Source of the DNA: Haloterrigena salina JCM 13891
GTDB taxonomy: Archaea > Halobacteriota > Halobacteria > Halobacteriales > Natrialbaceae
Assembly (NCBI RefSeq): GCF_000337495.1
Contig: NZ_AOIS01000013.1
Span: forward strand, 1,732 to 65,731
Length of the DNA stretch: 64,000 nucleotides
Reading direction: 5' to 3'
A program made the translations under genes and the position numbers. Of the stretch, positions 7,188 to 14,688 are shown piece after piece. Position 1 is the stretch's first letter; each line of letters starts with the position of its first letter. The notes under the pieces are model-generated. The model was not told the origin of the DNA, made no database searches, and worked only from the letters and a program-made list of their open reading frames with translations.

Positions 7188-8161
7188 CGAGCCACCCCCG
7201 ACTCCGACGCGGTCGCGGAAGCAGTCTCCGTCTCGGTCGCCGCCTCGCTCTCGTCGCCGTTCGTCAGCGCCGTGAACAGCGTCTCGAGCGAGACGTCATC
7301 GATCCGCACGTCCTCGATCGTCGCCCCCGCGTCGTCGAGCGCGATCACGAGGTCCGCTTTCGCGGCCGGATCGGTGACCGTACACTCGAGGGCGTGGTCG
7401 GACGCGACGACGTCGGTGATGCCGGCGATCGACGCGGCGGTCTCGCGCAGGCCTGCGGCCGCCTCGACGAGGGTCAGTTCCATCGTCGCGCCGCCGCCGA
7501 TGTCCTCGCGGAGCCCCTCGATGGTGTCGACGGCGACGAGTTCGCCGTCGTTCAACACGCCCACGCGGTCACAGACCGCCTCGACGTGCTGGAGGATGTG
7601 ACTCGAGAAGAAGACGGTCGTTCCGCGCTCGGCCTCGGCGCGAACCAGGTCCTGCATCTCCCGGATGCCGTGGGGGTCGAGGCCGCTCGAGGGCTCGTCC
7701 ATGATCAGCAGGTCGGGGTCGCCGACGAGGGCCATTCCGGTCGCGAGGCGTTGGCACATCCCCTTAGAGTAGTCGCCCGCGGGCCGATCGGCGTCATCGG
7801 CGGAGAGGCCCACGCGCTCGATGATCGCGTCGGGATCGTTGTCGGCGTCCTTGGTCTCGATCGCGAACTCGACGTGCCGGCGCCCCGAGAGGCGCGGGTA
7901 GATGTCGAACCCCTCGGGGAGGACACCGACTCGGGGACTGATCGCGTCGGCTTCGGTCTGTGCGTCGTAGCCGAGCACCGTCGCCGAGCCCGCGGACGGG
8001 CGGGTTAAATCGAGCAGCATGTTGATCGTCGTCGACTTCCCGGCGCCGTTGGGCCCCAGAAAGCCGAACACCTCTCCTTTCTCGACCGAGAGGTTGAGGT
8101 CGTCGACGGCGACGAGGTCGCCGTACGTTTTCGTCAGGCCGGACGTCTCTATCGCGGTCAT
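7184..8161 (-). CDS. ABC transporter ATP-binding protein (drug-export type)
   Basis: 325 residues from the ATG at 8161 (MTAIETSGLTKTYG). The frame is open much further upstream but only as antisense to sufS. Walker A GPNGAGKST at about 36-44, signature YSKGMCQRL, Walker B LLIMDEPSSGLD and switch FFSSHIL match the ATPase at 152-1066 almost position by position, including VLPEGFDIYPRLSGRRHVEFA versus VLPDGYTVYDRLTGRQHVEYA. The last 25 residues are a Thr/Ala/Glu-rich tail absent from the paralogue. It is coupled to the permease gene by an ATGA overlap. Confidence 0.92.
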   Translation of the reverse strand: MTAIETSGLTKTYGDLVAVDDLNLSVEKGEVFGFLGPNGAGKSTTINMLLDLTRPSAGSATVLGYDAQTEADAISPRVGVLPEGFDIYPRLSGRRHVEFAIETKDADNDPDAIIERVGLSADDADRPAGDYSKGMCQRLATGMALVGDPDLLIMDEPSSGLDPHGIREMQDLVRAEAERGTTVFFSSHILQHVEAVCDRVGVLNDGELVAVDTIEGLREDIGGGATMELTLVEAAAGLRETAASIAGITDVVASDHALECTVTDPAAKADLVIALDDAGATIEDVRIDDVSLETLFTALTNGDESEAATETETASATASESGVAR

Positions 8162-8590
8162 ACATCGCATTCGAGACACACGGTTCACATAATCGCTGGA
8201 TCGCGGCTTCACGATCGGAAACTCCGACGGAATCGAACGCCCTCCGCGGAACGCTCTCCGCAGAACGGCCGTCCGAGACCGACTACGCCCGCAATCGGGG
8301 ACTCGAGTCGGCGTACCAACAGACACCCAACATAGTTTGGGAACATCGATATGTCGATCGAAAGAGAACACGAAGATGGCAGGGCGGGATACTGGACGAT
8401 TCGACAACATCCCTGCCGAGGCACCCACCCACCGACCCACCATTCCCAAACCACTCCCCACCACTCCCACCACTCCGTCCACTATCCACCGCTTCCCGCA
8501 TCCCGTTTTTCGCGTATCGTCCGTCGCAGACGACGGCTTCGAGTGCCTCGACCGAAGGAGTGTTTTGTCTGGGGTTCCTCCGGTTAGACA
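8162..8590. other. Divergent intergenic region between ABC exporter and sufS
   Basis: 429 bases without a supported gene. It must carry the promoters for the ABC operon (minus) and sufS (plus). From about 8420 to 8500 the plus strand is almost free of G, with many CCC runs; see the separate entry. Confidence 0.5.
8424..8468 (-). other. Potential G-quadruplex tract
   Basis: On the minus strand six runs of three or four G occur within 45 bases (complement of CCC at 8424-8426, 8428-8430, 8436-8438, 8445-8447, 8456-8459, 8466-8468). Loops between the first four runs are 1, 5 and 6 bases, which satisfies the usual G3N1-7 rule. The tract is about 120-165 bases upstream of the sufS start. Function is inferred only. 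Confidence 0.5.
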
Positions 8591-9835
8591 ATGAGTCAAC
8601 AGAACCTCGAGTCGCTCGACGTCGGAGCGATTCGCGACGAGTTCCCCATCCTCGAGCGCGAGTTCGACGGCCAGCAGGTCGTCTACCTCGACAACGCGGC
8701 GACGACCCAGACCCCCGACCCGGTCGTCGACGCAATGAGCGACTACTATCGCGAGTCCAACGCGAACATCCACCGGGGGATCCACCACCTCAGTCAGGAG
8801 GCTTCGATTCTCTACGAGGAGGCCCACGACCGCGTCGCCGAGTTCATCAACGCCGACGGCCGCGAGGAGGTCATCTTCACCAAGAACACGACCGAGAGCG
8901 AGAACCTCGTCGCCTATGCGTGGGGCCTGAACGAACTCGGGCCCGGCGATCGGGTCGTCCTCACGGAGATGGAACACCACGCCTCGCTGGTCACGTGGCA
9001 GCAGATCGGCGAGAAGACCGGCGCCGACGTCGAGTACATCCGCATCGACGATGACGGCCGTCTGGACATGGACCACGCCCGCGAACTCATCGACGACGAC
9101 ACCGCCATCCTCTCGGCGGTCCACGTCTCGAACACGCTGGGAACGGTCAATCCCGTCTCCGAACTCACTGATCTCGCCCACGAACACGGGGCGCTCTCCT
9201 TTATCGACGGCGCGCAGGCGGTCCCCAACCGCCCCGTCGACGTCGAGGCCATCGACGCCGACTTCTACGCCTTCTCCGGACACAAGATGGCCGGTCCCAC
9301 CGGCATCGGCGTCCTCTACGGCAAGCAGCACCTCCTCGAGGAGATGGAGCCGTACCTCTACGGCGGCGGCATGATTCGAAAGGTCACCTACGAGGAGTCC
9401 ACGTGGGGCGACCTGCCCTGGAAGTTCGAACCCGGAACGCCCCAGATCGCCGAAGCCGTCGGCCTCGAGGCTGCCATCGACTGGCTCGAGGACATCGGCA
9501 TGGAACGGATCCAGGCCCACGAGGAGGAGATCGCCCGCTACGCCTACGAGCAACTCGAGAGCGAGGAGGACGTCGAGATCTACGGCCCCGAGCCGGGTCC
9601 AGACCGCGGCGGCCTCGTCAGCTTCAACGTCGAGGGCGTCCACGCCCACGACCTGGCCTCGATCATGAACGACCACACGATCGCGGTTCGGGCCGGCGAC
9701 CACTGTACCCAGCCGCTTCACGACAAGCTCGGCGTACCGGCCTCGACTCGAGCGTCGTTCTACGTCTACAACACGCGAGAGGAAGTCGACAAGCTGGTCG
9801 CGGCGCTGGACGACGCGCGACAGCTGTTCGCGTAA
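8591..9835 (+). CDS. sufS: Cysteine desulfurase SufS/CsdA type
   Basis: 414 residues. A PLP enzyme that takes sulfur from L-cysteine, leaving alanine, and passes the persulfide to Fe-S assembly. The PLP lysine is in FSGHKMAGPTG (K232) and the catalytic cysteine in RAGDHCTQPLH (C372). The opening YLDNAATTQTPDPVVDAM and the QEASILYEEAHDRVAEFI helix are typical of the SufS (group II) branch. Length matches the family. The scaffold gene sufU follows 2.5 kb downstream on the same strand rather than adjacent. Confidence 0.96.
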   Translation: MSQQNLESLDVGAIRDEFPILEREFDGQQVVYLDNAATTQTPDPVVDAMSDYYRESNANIHRGIHHLSQEASILYEEAHDRVAEFINADGREEVIFTKNTTESENLVAYAWGLNELGPGDRVVLTEMEHHASLVTWQQIGEKTGADVEYIRIDDDGRLDMDHARELIDDDTAILSAVHVSNTLGTVNPVSELTDLAHEHGALSFIDGAQAVPNRPVDVEAIDADFYAFSGHKMAGPTGIGVLYGKQHLLEEMEPYLYGGGMIRKVTYEESTWGDLPWKFEPGTPQIAEAVGLEAAIDWLEDIGMERIQAHEEEIARYAYEQLESEEDVEIYGPEPGPDRGGLVSFNVEGVHAHDLASIMNDHTIAVRAGDHCTQPLHDKLGVPASTRASFYVYNTREEVDKLVAALDDARQLFA

Positions 9836-9955
9836 TCGGTTCTCAGTCCTCACACTATCGTCCACGATCTCGATTTCGCGTCTTCCACCCACTCGAGGAG
9901 CCGTGGCCCTCGATCGACCGCGCGAGCTATCGCCGTCGGCGACCTAGACGCGGCG

Positions 9956-10510
9956 ATGACTCGAGGGACCGTCACGCTGTACATCGCCGCCAGTCTGGAC
10001 GGGTTCATCGCGACCGCAGACGGCGGCGTCGAGTGGCTCGAGGCGTACGCGAGCGACGACGAGAGCGAAGACGACAGGAGTTTCGAGGCGTTCTTTACCG
10101 GAATCGACTGCCTCGTCATGGGCTCGCGGACGTACGAACAGATCCTGTCGTTCGACGAGTGGCCCTACGGGGAGAAACCGACGGTCGTCGTCACGGGCCG
10201 AGACCTCCCGCTCGCGACCGACCGCGTCGAACTGGTCGCCGGCGATCTCCGCGAGTTGGGCGACGGGCTCGAGGAGCGGTACGACCGCATCTGGCTCGTC
10301 GGCGGCGCGGCGCTCGCGCAGTCGTTTCTTCGGGCGGGACTCGTCGACGAGATCCGTCTGACGGTCGTTCCGGTGTTGCTCGGCGGGGGCATCCGTCTCT
10401 TCGCCGACGACGGTGCGGAACGCGCTCTCGAGACGCTCGAGTGTACGTCGTTCGAGAGCGGACTCGTCGAACTCCGATACGACGTGTCCGGGTGCACCCC
10501 GTCGGTTTGA
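9956..10510 (+). CDS. Dihydrofolate reductase family protein (RibD C-terminal-like)
   Basis: 184 residues. Starts TLYIAASLDGFIATADGGVEWL, the hallmark of the YwjB/YyaP branch of RibD_C/DHFR-fold proteins; LVMGSRTYEQIL and IWLVGGAALAQSFLRAGLVDEIRLTVVPVLLGGG are the NADPH-fold motifs. These proteins are predicted NADPH-dependent reductases; a riboflavin or folate substrate is not certain because the deaminase domain of RibD is missing. The stand-alone small form is common in haloarchaea. It stands as its own unit between sufS and a GNAT gene. Confidence 0.88.
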   Translation: MTRGTVTLYIAASLDGFIATADGGVEWLEAYASDDESEDDRSFEAFFTGIDCLVMGSRTYEQILSFDEWPYGEKPTVVVTGRDLPLATDRVELVAGDLRELGDGLEERYDRIWLVGGAALAQSFLRAGLVDEIRLTVVPVLLGGGIRLFADDGAERALETLECTSFESGLVELRYDVSGCTPSV

Positions 10511-10552
10511 CCGGGCCGGACCGCGCTCCGGCGAAAGTATTAGTCGACTCGC

Positions 10553-11023
10553 GTGGGTGCCACGAGCGTGAGCAGCGTGACGGTCGTGCTTCGGCGGGCC
10601 GACGAGAGCGACCTTCCATATGTCGAGCGACTGCTGTCGGACGAGGGGTTGCCGTCGGCGGACGTCCGGTCGTCGCCCGCGCGGTTCTACGTCGGCTATG
10701 ACGGGGACGAGCGAATCGGCGTCGGCGGCCTCGAGCGTTACGGCACTGACGGGCTGCTCCGATCTGTCGTCGTGGAGCGATCGGCGCGAGCCGACGGGTA
10801 CGGCACGGCCCTCTGTGCGGCGCTGGAGCGGCGGGCGCGAGCCGACGGCGTCGAGACGCTGTACCTGCTGACGACGACCGCGGCCGAGTTCTTCGCAGAG
10901 CGAGGTTACGAGTACGTCGAACGGACCGACGCGCCGTCCGCGATTCGGGAGACGACCGAGTTCGACGAACTCTGTCCCGCGTCGGCCGCGTGTCTGCGGA
11001 AGTCCGTGCTCGAGGGGGCGTGA
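10553..11023 (+). CDS. GNAT N-acetyltransferase (ArsN2-like)
   Basis: 156 residues from a GTG start at 10553. Compact GNAT fold: VVLRRADESDLPYVERLL at the start, RFYVGYDGDERIGVGGLERYG, then the acetyl-CoA loop LLRSVVVERSARADGYGTALCAALERRARADG, and LYLLTTTAAEFFAERGYEYVERTDAP near the end. The last segment and the length resemble the arsenic-resistance acetyltransferase ArsN2, but no arsenic gene is nearby, so the substrate is open. It follows the reductase gene by 42 bases and may be co-transcribed. Confidence 0.82.
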   Translation: MGATSVSSVTVVLRRADESDLPYVERLLSDEGLPSADVRSSPARFYVGYDGDERIGVGGLERYGTDGLLRSVVVERSARADGYGTALCAALERRARADGVETLYLLTTTAAEFFAERGYEYVERTDAPSAIRETTEFDELCPASAACLRKSVLEGA

Positions 11024-11144
11024 CCGGACACGGGTGCGACGCGACGTCGGCCGCCTCGGTCGGCGCCGCGAACTCGACCGCGGAGTGGCGACCTCGCCTG
11101 CTCGAGGACGGCGCGTTTATTTCCCCTCGGAAAAATCGACGGCT

Positions 11145-11780
11145 ATGCTCGAGGCAGTCCGAACCCGCGCGCGCAGCTATTTCGAGGCGGCACCGCCGGC
11201 CCACGACTGGCACCACGTCCAACGCGTCGAGACGCTCGCGGAGACGCTGATCGACCGCCATCCAAGCGATGAAATCGACGACCGGATCGTCCGCCTCGCC
11301 GTCCTCCTGCACGACATCGGCCGCGGGAAGGAAGACGCCGGCGAGATCGACGATCACGCGGCGTGGGGCGCCCGCGAATCGCGTCGCATCCTCGAGGACG
11401 TCGGCGCCGATCCGGCGACGATCGACGCCGTCGCCCACTGCGTACGCGCCCACCGCTATTCGAACGCCGTCGAACCCGAGCGCCTCGAGGCCGAGATCGT
11501 CAGCGACGCGGACAACCTCGACGCGCTCGGCGCGGTCGGGATCGCGCGCACCTTCGCCCACGGCGGCGCGCTGGGCGAGCCGATTTACGATCCCGCAGTG
11601 CCGGTCGCCGACGACGAGACGGCCGCCGGGGCTACACAGTACAACCACCTCCACGAGAAGATCCTCGGCCTCCCCGAGCGCATGTACACCGACGTCGGCC
11701 GGGAACTCGCCGAGCGACGCGCGGCGTTCGTCCGCGAGTACGTCGCGCAGTTCGACGCCGAACTGACCGGCGAGCGCTGA
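11145..11780 (+). CDS. HD domain phosphohydrolase
   Basis: 211 residues from ATG at 11145 (MLEAVRTRARSYFE); a TATA-like TTTATT about 27 bases upstream supports this start over one further upstream. HD-superfamily metal motif: HDWHHVQRV, then LLHDIGRGKEDAG (the HD pair), HAAWGARESRRIL, HCVRAHRYS and SDADNLDALGAVG, the order seen in YedJ-like proteins. Such proteins cut phosphomonoesters or diesters with two metals; the substrate here is unknown. Cytoplasmic, single-gene unit. Confidence 0.88.
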   Translation: MLEAVRTRARSYFEAAPPAHDWHHVQRVETLAETLIDRHPSDEIDDRIVRLAVLLHDIGRGKEDAGEIDDHAAWGARESRRILEDVGADPATIDAVAHCVRAHRYSNAVEPERLEAEIVSDADNLDALGAVGIARTFAHGGALGEPIYDPAVPVADDETAAGATQYNHLHEKILGLPERMYTDVGRELAERRAAFVREYVAQFDAELTGER

Positions 11781-11907
11781 TCCGGGCGCCTCGAGCGTTG
11801 GCGTCGCGGTCCGATCGGTCCTCGAGCCATCAGTTCGGGAACAACAACAAACTCGCGTAGGGTTTTTGGGAATCGCCACGGTACTAGGCGGTGCCGAGGT
11901 GAGAACG

Positions 11908-12156
11908 ATGCAAGAGAGGACGATCGGCCGTCCCCGACGAGATCCCTTCGAGACCCTGGTCGATGTTCTCGCCGAGGCCAGCCGGTACGACCTCCTCTTG
12001 GGGGTCGTCCCGGTCGCGTTTACGGTTGCGCTGGTCGCGGCACACGTTCTGCGCCTGCCGGTAGTGCACGCGATGTTCGGCGCGGCGACTATCGGCGCGC
12101 TCGTGGTCGTCGATGCCTGCTACCTCAATCCCCCCGTCGACCAGGGATCGCCGTAG
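11908..12156 (+). CDS. Small hypothetical membrane protein
   Basis: 82 residues from ATG at 11908; a TTG at 11866 would add 14 residues and is less likely. A short charged N-terminus (MQERTIGRPRRDPFETLVD) is followed by two hydrophobic helices, LLLGVVPVAFTVALVAAHVL and AMFGAATIGALVVVDACYL. The layout recalls small haloarchaeal two-helix membrane proteins. No function can be assigned. Confidence 0.65.
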   Translation: MQERTIGRPRRDPFETLVDVLAEASRYDLLLGVVPVAFTVALVAAHVLRLPVVHAMFGAATIGALVVVDACYLNPPVDQGSP

Positions 12157-12338
12157 CGGTATCGACCGCCAACCGTTTCCCGCGGTCGATGGACCGCGTC
12201 GAGGGAGAACTGTACCGACGCCAGCGACGCGTCCGCCGAGTAGCGCCCGTTTGTGACCGCAGTCGGACCGCTCGCGATACCGGAGCAGCGTCGGCCCCGG
12301 AACCCTTTTACAACTCTCGCGTCTATTCGGGACTACCA

Positions 12339-12758
12339 ATGGGACTGGGCTCGGATATGTACCGACAGCAGATCCTCGACCACTACAAGAACCCCCGTAA
12401 CTACGGGGAGCTCGAGGATCCGACGTTCACCCATATCGGCGAGAACCCGATGTGTGGCGACGAGATTCGCATGGACGTCAAGCTCGGCGACGACGAGGAG
12501 ACGATCGAGCACGTCGCGTTCAAGGGCGACGGCTGTGCCATCAGCCAGGCCTCCGCGAGCATGCTCTCGAAGGAGCTCCGCGGGAAGACCCTCGAGGAGC
12601 TCCAGGAGATGAACCGCGACGACGTCATCGACATGCTCGGTGTCGACATCTCGCCGATGCGGGTCAAATGTGCTGTTCTGGCGGAGAAGGTCGCCCAGGA
12701 CGGCGCGGAGATCTACCAGGGCGAACTCGACGTCGAGAAGACGACGACCGAGGACTGA
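12339..12758 (+). CDS. sufU: Fe-S cluster assembly scaffold SufU (IscU/NifU-N type)
   Basis: 139 residues from ATG at 12339; a TATA-like TTTTACA about 30 bases upstream fits a leaderless start. The three ligand cysteines are present: C39 in NPMCGDEI (with the conserved Asp after CG), C66 in GDGCAISQASASML and C111 in RVKCAVLAEK. The 18-20 residue insert between the second and third cysteines that marks SufU (as against IscU) is visible around RGKTLEELQEMNRDD. It accepts sulfur from SufS (8591) and builds clusters for transfer to apo-proteins. It is located apart from the sufBCD genes. Confidence 0.94.
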   Translation: MGLGSDMYRQQILDHYKNPRNYGELEDPTFTHIGENPMCGDEIRMDVKLGDDEETIEHVAFKGDGCAISQASASMLSKELRGKTLEELQEMNRDDVIDMLGVDISPMRVKCAVLAEKVAQDGAEIYQGELDVEKTTTED

Positions 12759-13061
12759 GCGGCTTTCGGCGGCGTCACCGACGCGCACCGACTGGCCGAT
12801 CGGCGGAGCCGAGGCCTCGAAACTCGACGGTCCCGACGCCCCTTTTTCGTTCGCGGTCAATTCCGACGTCCGTACTCGATTCCAAGCGTCCGTTCGACGT
12901 CGTGTTCCTCGTCGGATTGCTGGCCGTCGTCGTCGTCTCGATCGCCGCCCTGGGCGGCTAATCGGGATGATCTACCGTCAAACATACGTCACTGTTTAGC
13001 ACGGAGTTCGGTCCGTACGCCACATATACGAGTTCACGGTCGGGTCGTGGAATGACGGAGT
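12759..13061. other. Intergenic, possible remnant of a tiny membrane peptide
   Basis: No supported gene. A hydrophobic frame ending VVFLVGLLAVVVVSIAALGG (stop at 12959-12961) resembles the single-helix peptides common in haloarchaea, but the only start codon close enough is a GTG at about 12902, giving some 20 residues. A TATA-like CATATACG lies about 40 bases before the next gene. Confidence 0.3.
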
Positions 13062-13826
13062 ATGGCCTCGCAGCCACCGCTCGAGATCGACGCACAGTAC
13101 GCCGACGGGCTGATTCCGTCTCGAGGACAGCTCCCGCAGGAGCCCGAACCGGCCAACTACGTCGTCATCGACGTGACCCACTACTCGACGACCGTGCTGG
13201 AACTGTTCGCCGCCGGCGCCGAGTACGTTCACGTGCCCGAGGAACGCGGCGACGAGTTCGCGTTCCTGAAGGACCATCCGGACGCGAAGATCGGTGGCAG
13301 CAGCAGCGACGACTACACGCCGACGGAGGGGTACGACTTCTTCAACTCGCCCAGCTACGTCCACGAGGTCGACGTCGAGGGTCGACCGACCGCGATCACG
13401 TCGACGAACGGCGGCGCCGCGGTCACCGACCTGCGCAAGCGCGGCGGTGACGACATCGATATCTACGTCGGCGCGACGGCGAACGCGGCCGCCGTCGCCG
13501 ACCACCTGCGCGGCGACGACAAACCGACCATCCCGGTCGCCGCGGGGTCGGAGCTGAAGCCGTCGCCGGAGGACACCGTCGGGGCCGTGCTCGTCCGGCG
13601 CTATCTCGACGGGAACCCGCCGAGCGAGGCGGAGCTCGCCGCCTACCAGGAGATCATCGAGGCCGGCAAGCTGGCGAAGTGCGTCGATAAGGCCGACATC
13701 CGCGTTCGCGACCTGCTCGAGTACAGCAATCGGATCGACGTCCACACCGCGGTGCCGAAGCTGGAAGGACAGCGCCTCGTCGACGTGGCCGGCGACGGGG
13801 AGGGGCGGAATGCGCCGTCGGCCTGA
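13062..13826 (+). CDS. 2-phosphosulfolactate phosphatase-like protein (ComB family)
   Basis: 254 residues. ComB proteins remove phosphate from 2-phosphosulfolactate in coenzyme M synthesis. The family pattern is seen in VVIDVTHYSTTVLELFAAGA near the start, TSTNGGAAVTDLRKRG in the middle (the TNGG phosphate-binding motif), VGATANAAAVADHL, and the PEDTVGAVLVRRYLDG region. Haloarchaea do not make methane, so either the enzyme serves another sulfonate or phosphate ester or the annotation is only fold-level. The next gene overlaps its end by 17 bases. Confidence 0.82.
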   Translation: MASQPPLEIDAQYADGLIPSRGQLPQEPEPANYVVIDVTHYSTTVLELFAAGAEYVHVPEERGDEFAFLKDHPDAKIGGSSSDDYTPTEGYDFFNSPSYVHEVDVEGRPTAITSTNGGAAVTDLRKRGGDDIDIYVGATANAAAVADHLRGDDKPTIPVAAGSELKPSPEDTVGAVLVRRYLDGNPPSEAELAAYQEIIEAGKLAKCVDKADIRVRDLLEYSNRIDVHTAVPKLEGQRLVDVAGDGEGRNAPSA

Positions 13827-14646
13827 CGGCGCCGGCGGGTCGGACCGCGAGCGCGGCGACAACCCAGCCCCGCGGTACGACCTCCACACGCACACGCGGT
13901 TTTCGGACGGCTCCGAGATGGCGTCGATGATCGAGGCCGCCGTCGCGGCCGGCTACGACGGGGTCGGCCTCACGGACCACTGCATCCTCGTCGACGACGA
14001 CCACGGCCGCCGCGATCGGTTCGATCTGGTCGAGACGTACGAACGGCGCCGCCATCGGATCGACGAGCTTCGCGAGCGGTACCCGATCGACGTCTTCGAC
14101 GCCGTCGAGTGCAACTACGTTCCCGGAACCGAGGCGCGACTCGAGGCGTTCCTCGAGGACGCCGACTTCGAGTACGCGATCGGCAGCGTCCACCTCGTCG
14201 AGGGCTGCGACGTGACGGCCGCCGCCACCGTCGCGGATCGGTCCCGCGCGGAGCGTCGGGCCGTCGTCGACGCCTACTACGAGGCGCTCGTCCGATCGAT
14301 CGAGTCGGAGCTGTTCGACGTCGTCGGCCACGTCGATCTGCCCGAGCGCATCGAACCGCTCCGCGGGCTCACGACCGACGCGCACTACCGCGCCGTCGCG
14401 GACGCGCTCGCGTCGTCGTCGACCGTCCCCGAACTCAACGCCGGTCGCGCGCGGCGCGGACTGGGACGGCTCCACCCGAATCCCGACGCCCTCGAGCCGT
14501 TCGTCGAGCGAGATATCGCGTTCGTGCTGGGCTCGGACGCCCACGCGCCCCGGGAGATTCGGGCGCGAAGCGAGATCCTGACGGACTTCGTCCGCGATCG
14601 GCCGACCTTCCGGCTCGCTTCGCCGCCGTTGCGGTCGCGTCCGTAA
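13810..14646 (+). CDS. PHP domain phosphoesterase (HisK-type histidinol phosphatase-like)
   Basis: 278 residues. PHP metal-binding motifs in order: DLHTHTRFSDGS, GLTDHCILV, VECNYVPG, AIGSVHLVEG, DVVGHVDLPE and FVLGSDAHAP. The arrangement matches HisJ/HisK-type histidinol-phosphatases, the best functional guess, but several PHP paralogues with other substrates exist (another is at 44567). The gene overlaps the ComB-like gene by 17 bases and is translated with it. The first 20 residues are a low-complexity extension and the true start could be an internal codon. Confidence 0.82.
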   Translation: MRRRPDGAGGSDRERGDNPAPRYDLHTHTRFSDGSEMASMIEAAVAAGYDGVGLTDHCILVDDDHGRRDRFDLVETYERRRHRIDELRERYPIDVFDAVECNYVPGTEARLEAFLEDADFEYAIGSVHLVEGCDVTAAATVADRSRAERRAVVDAYYEALVRSIESELFDVVGHVDLPERIEPLRGLTTDAHYRAVADALASSSTVPELNAGRARRGLGRLHPNPDALEPFVERDIAFVLGSDAHAPREIRARSEILTDFVRDRPTFRLASPPLRSRP

Positions 14647-14688
14647 CGACGGGAGGCGTATCCGTCACCGAGCCGCGGACCGCTCAGG

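Noticed and set aside
8162-9892. Minus-strand open frame running from the ABC ATPase through the whole of sufS
   Set aside because: It is antisense to sufS, has no family pattern before residue MTAIETSG, and the ATPase start at 8161 matches its paralogue at 152-1066 exactly.
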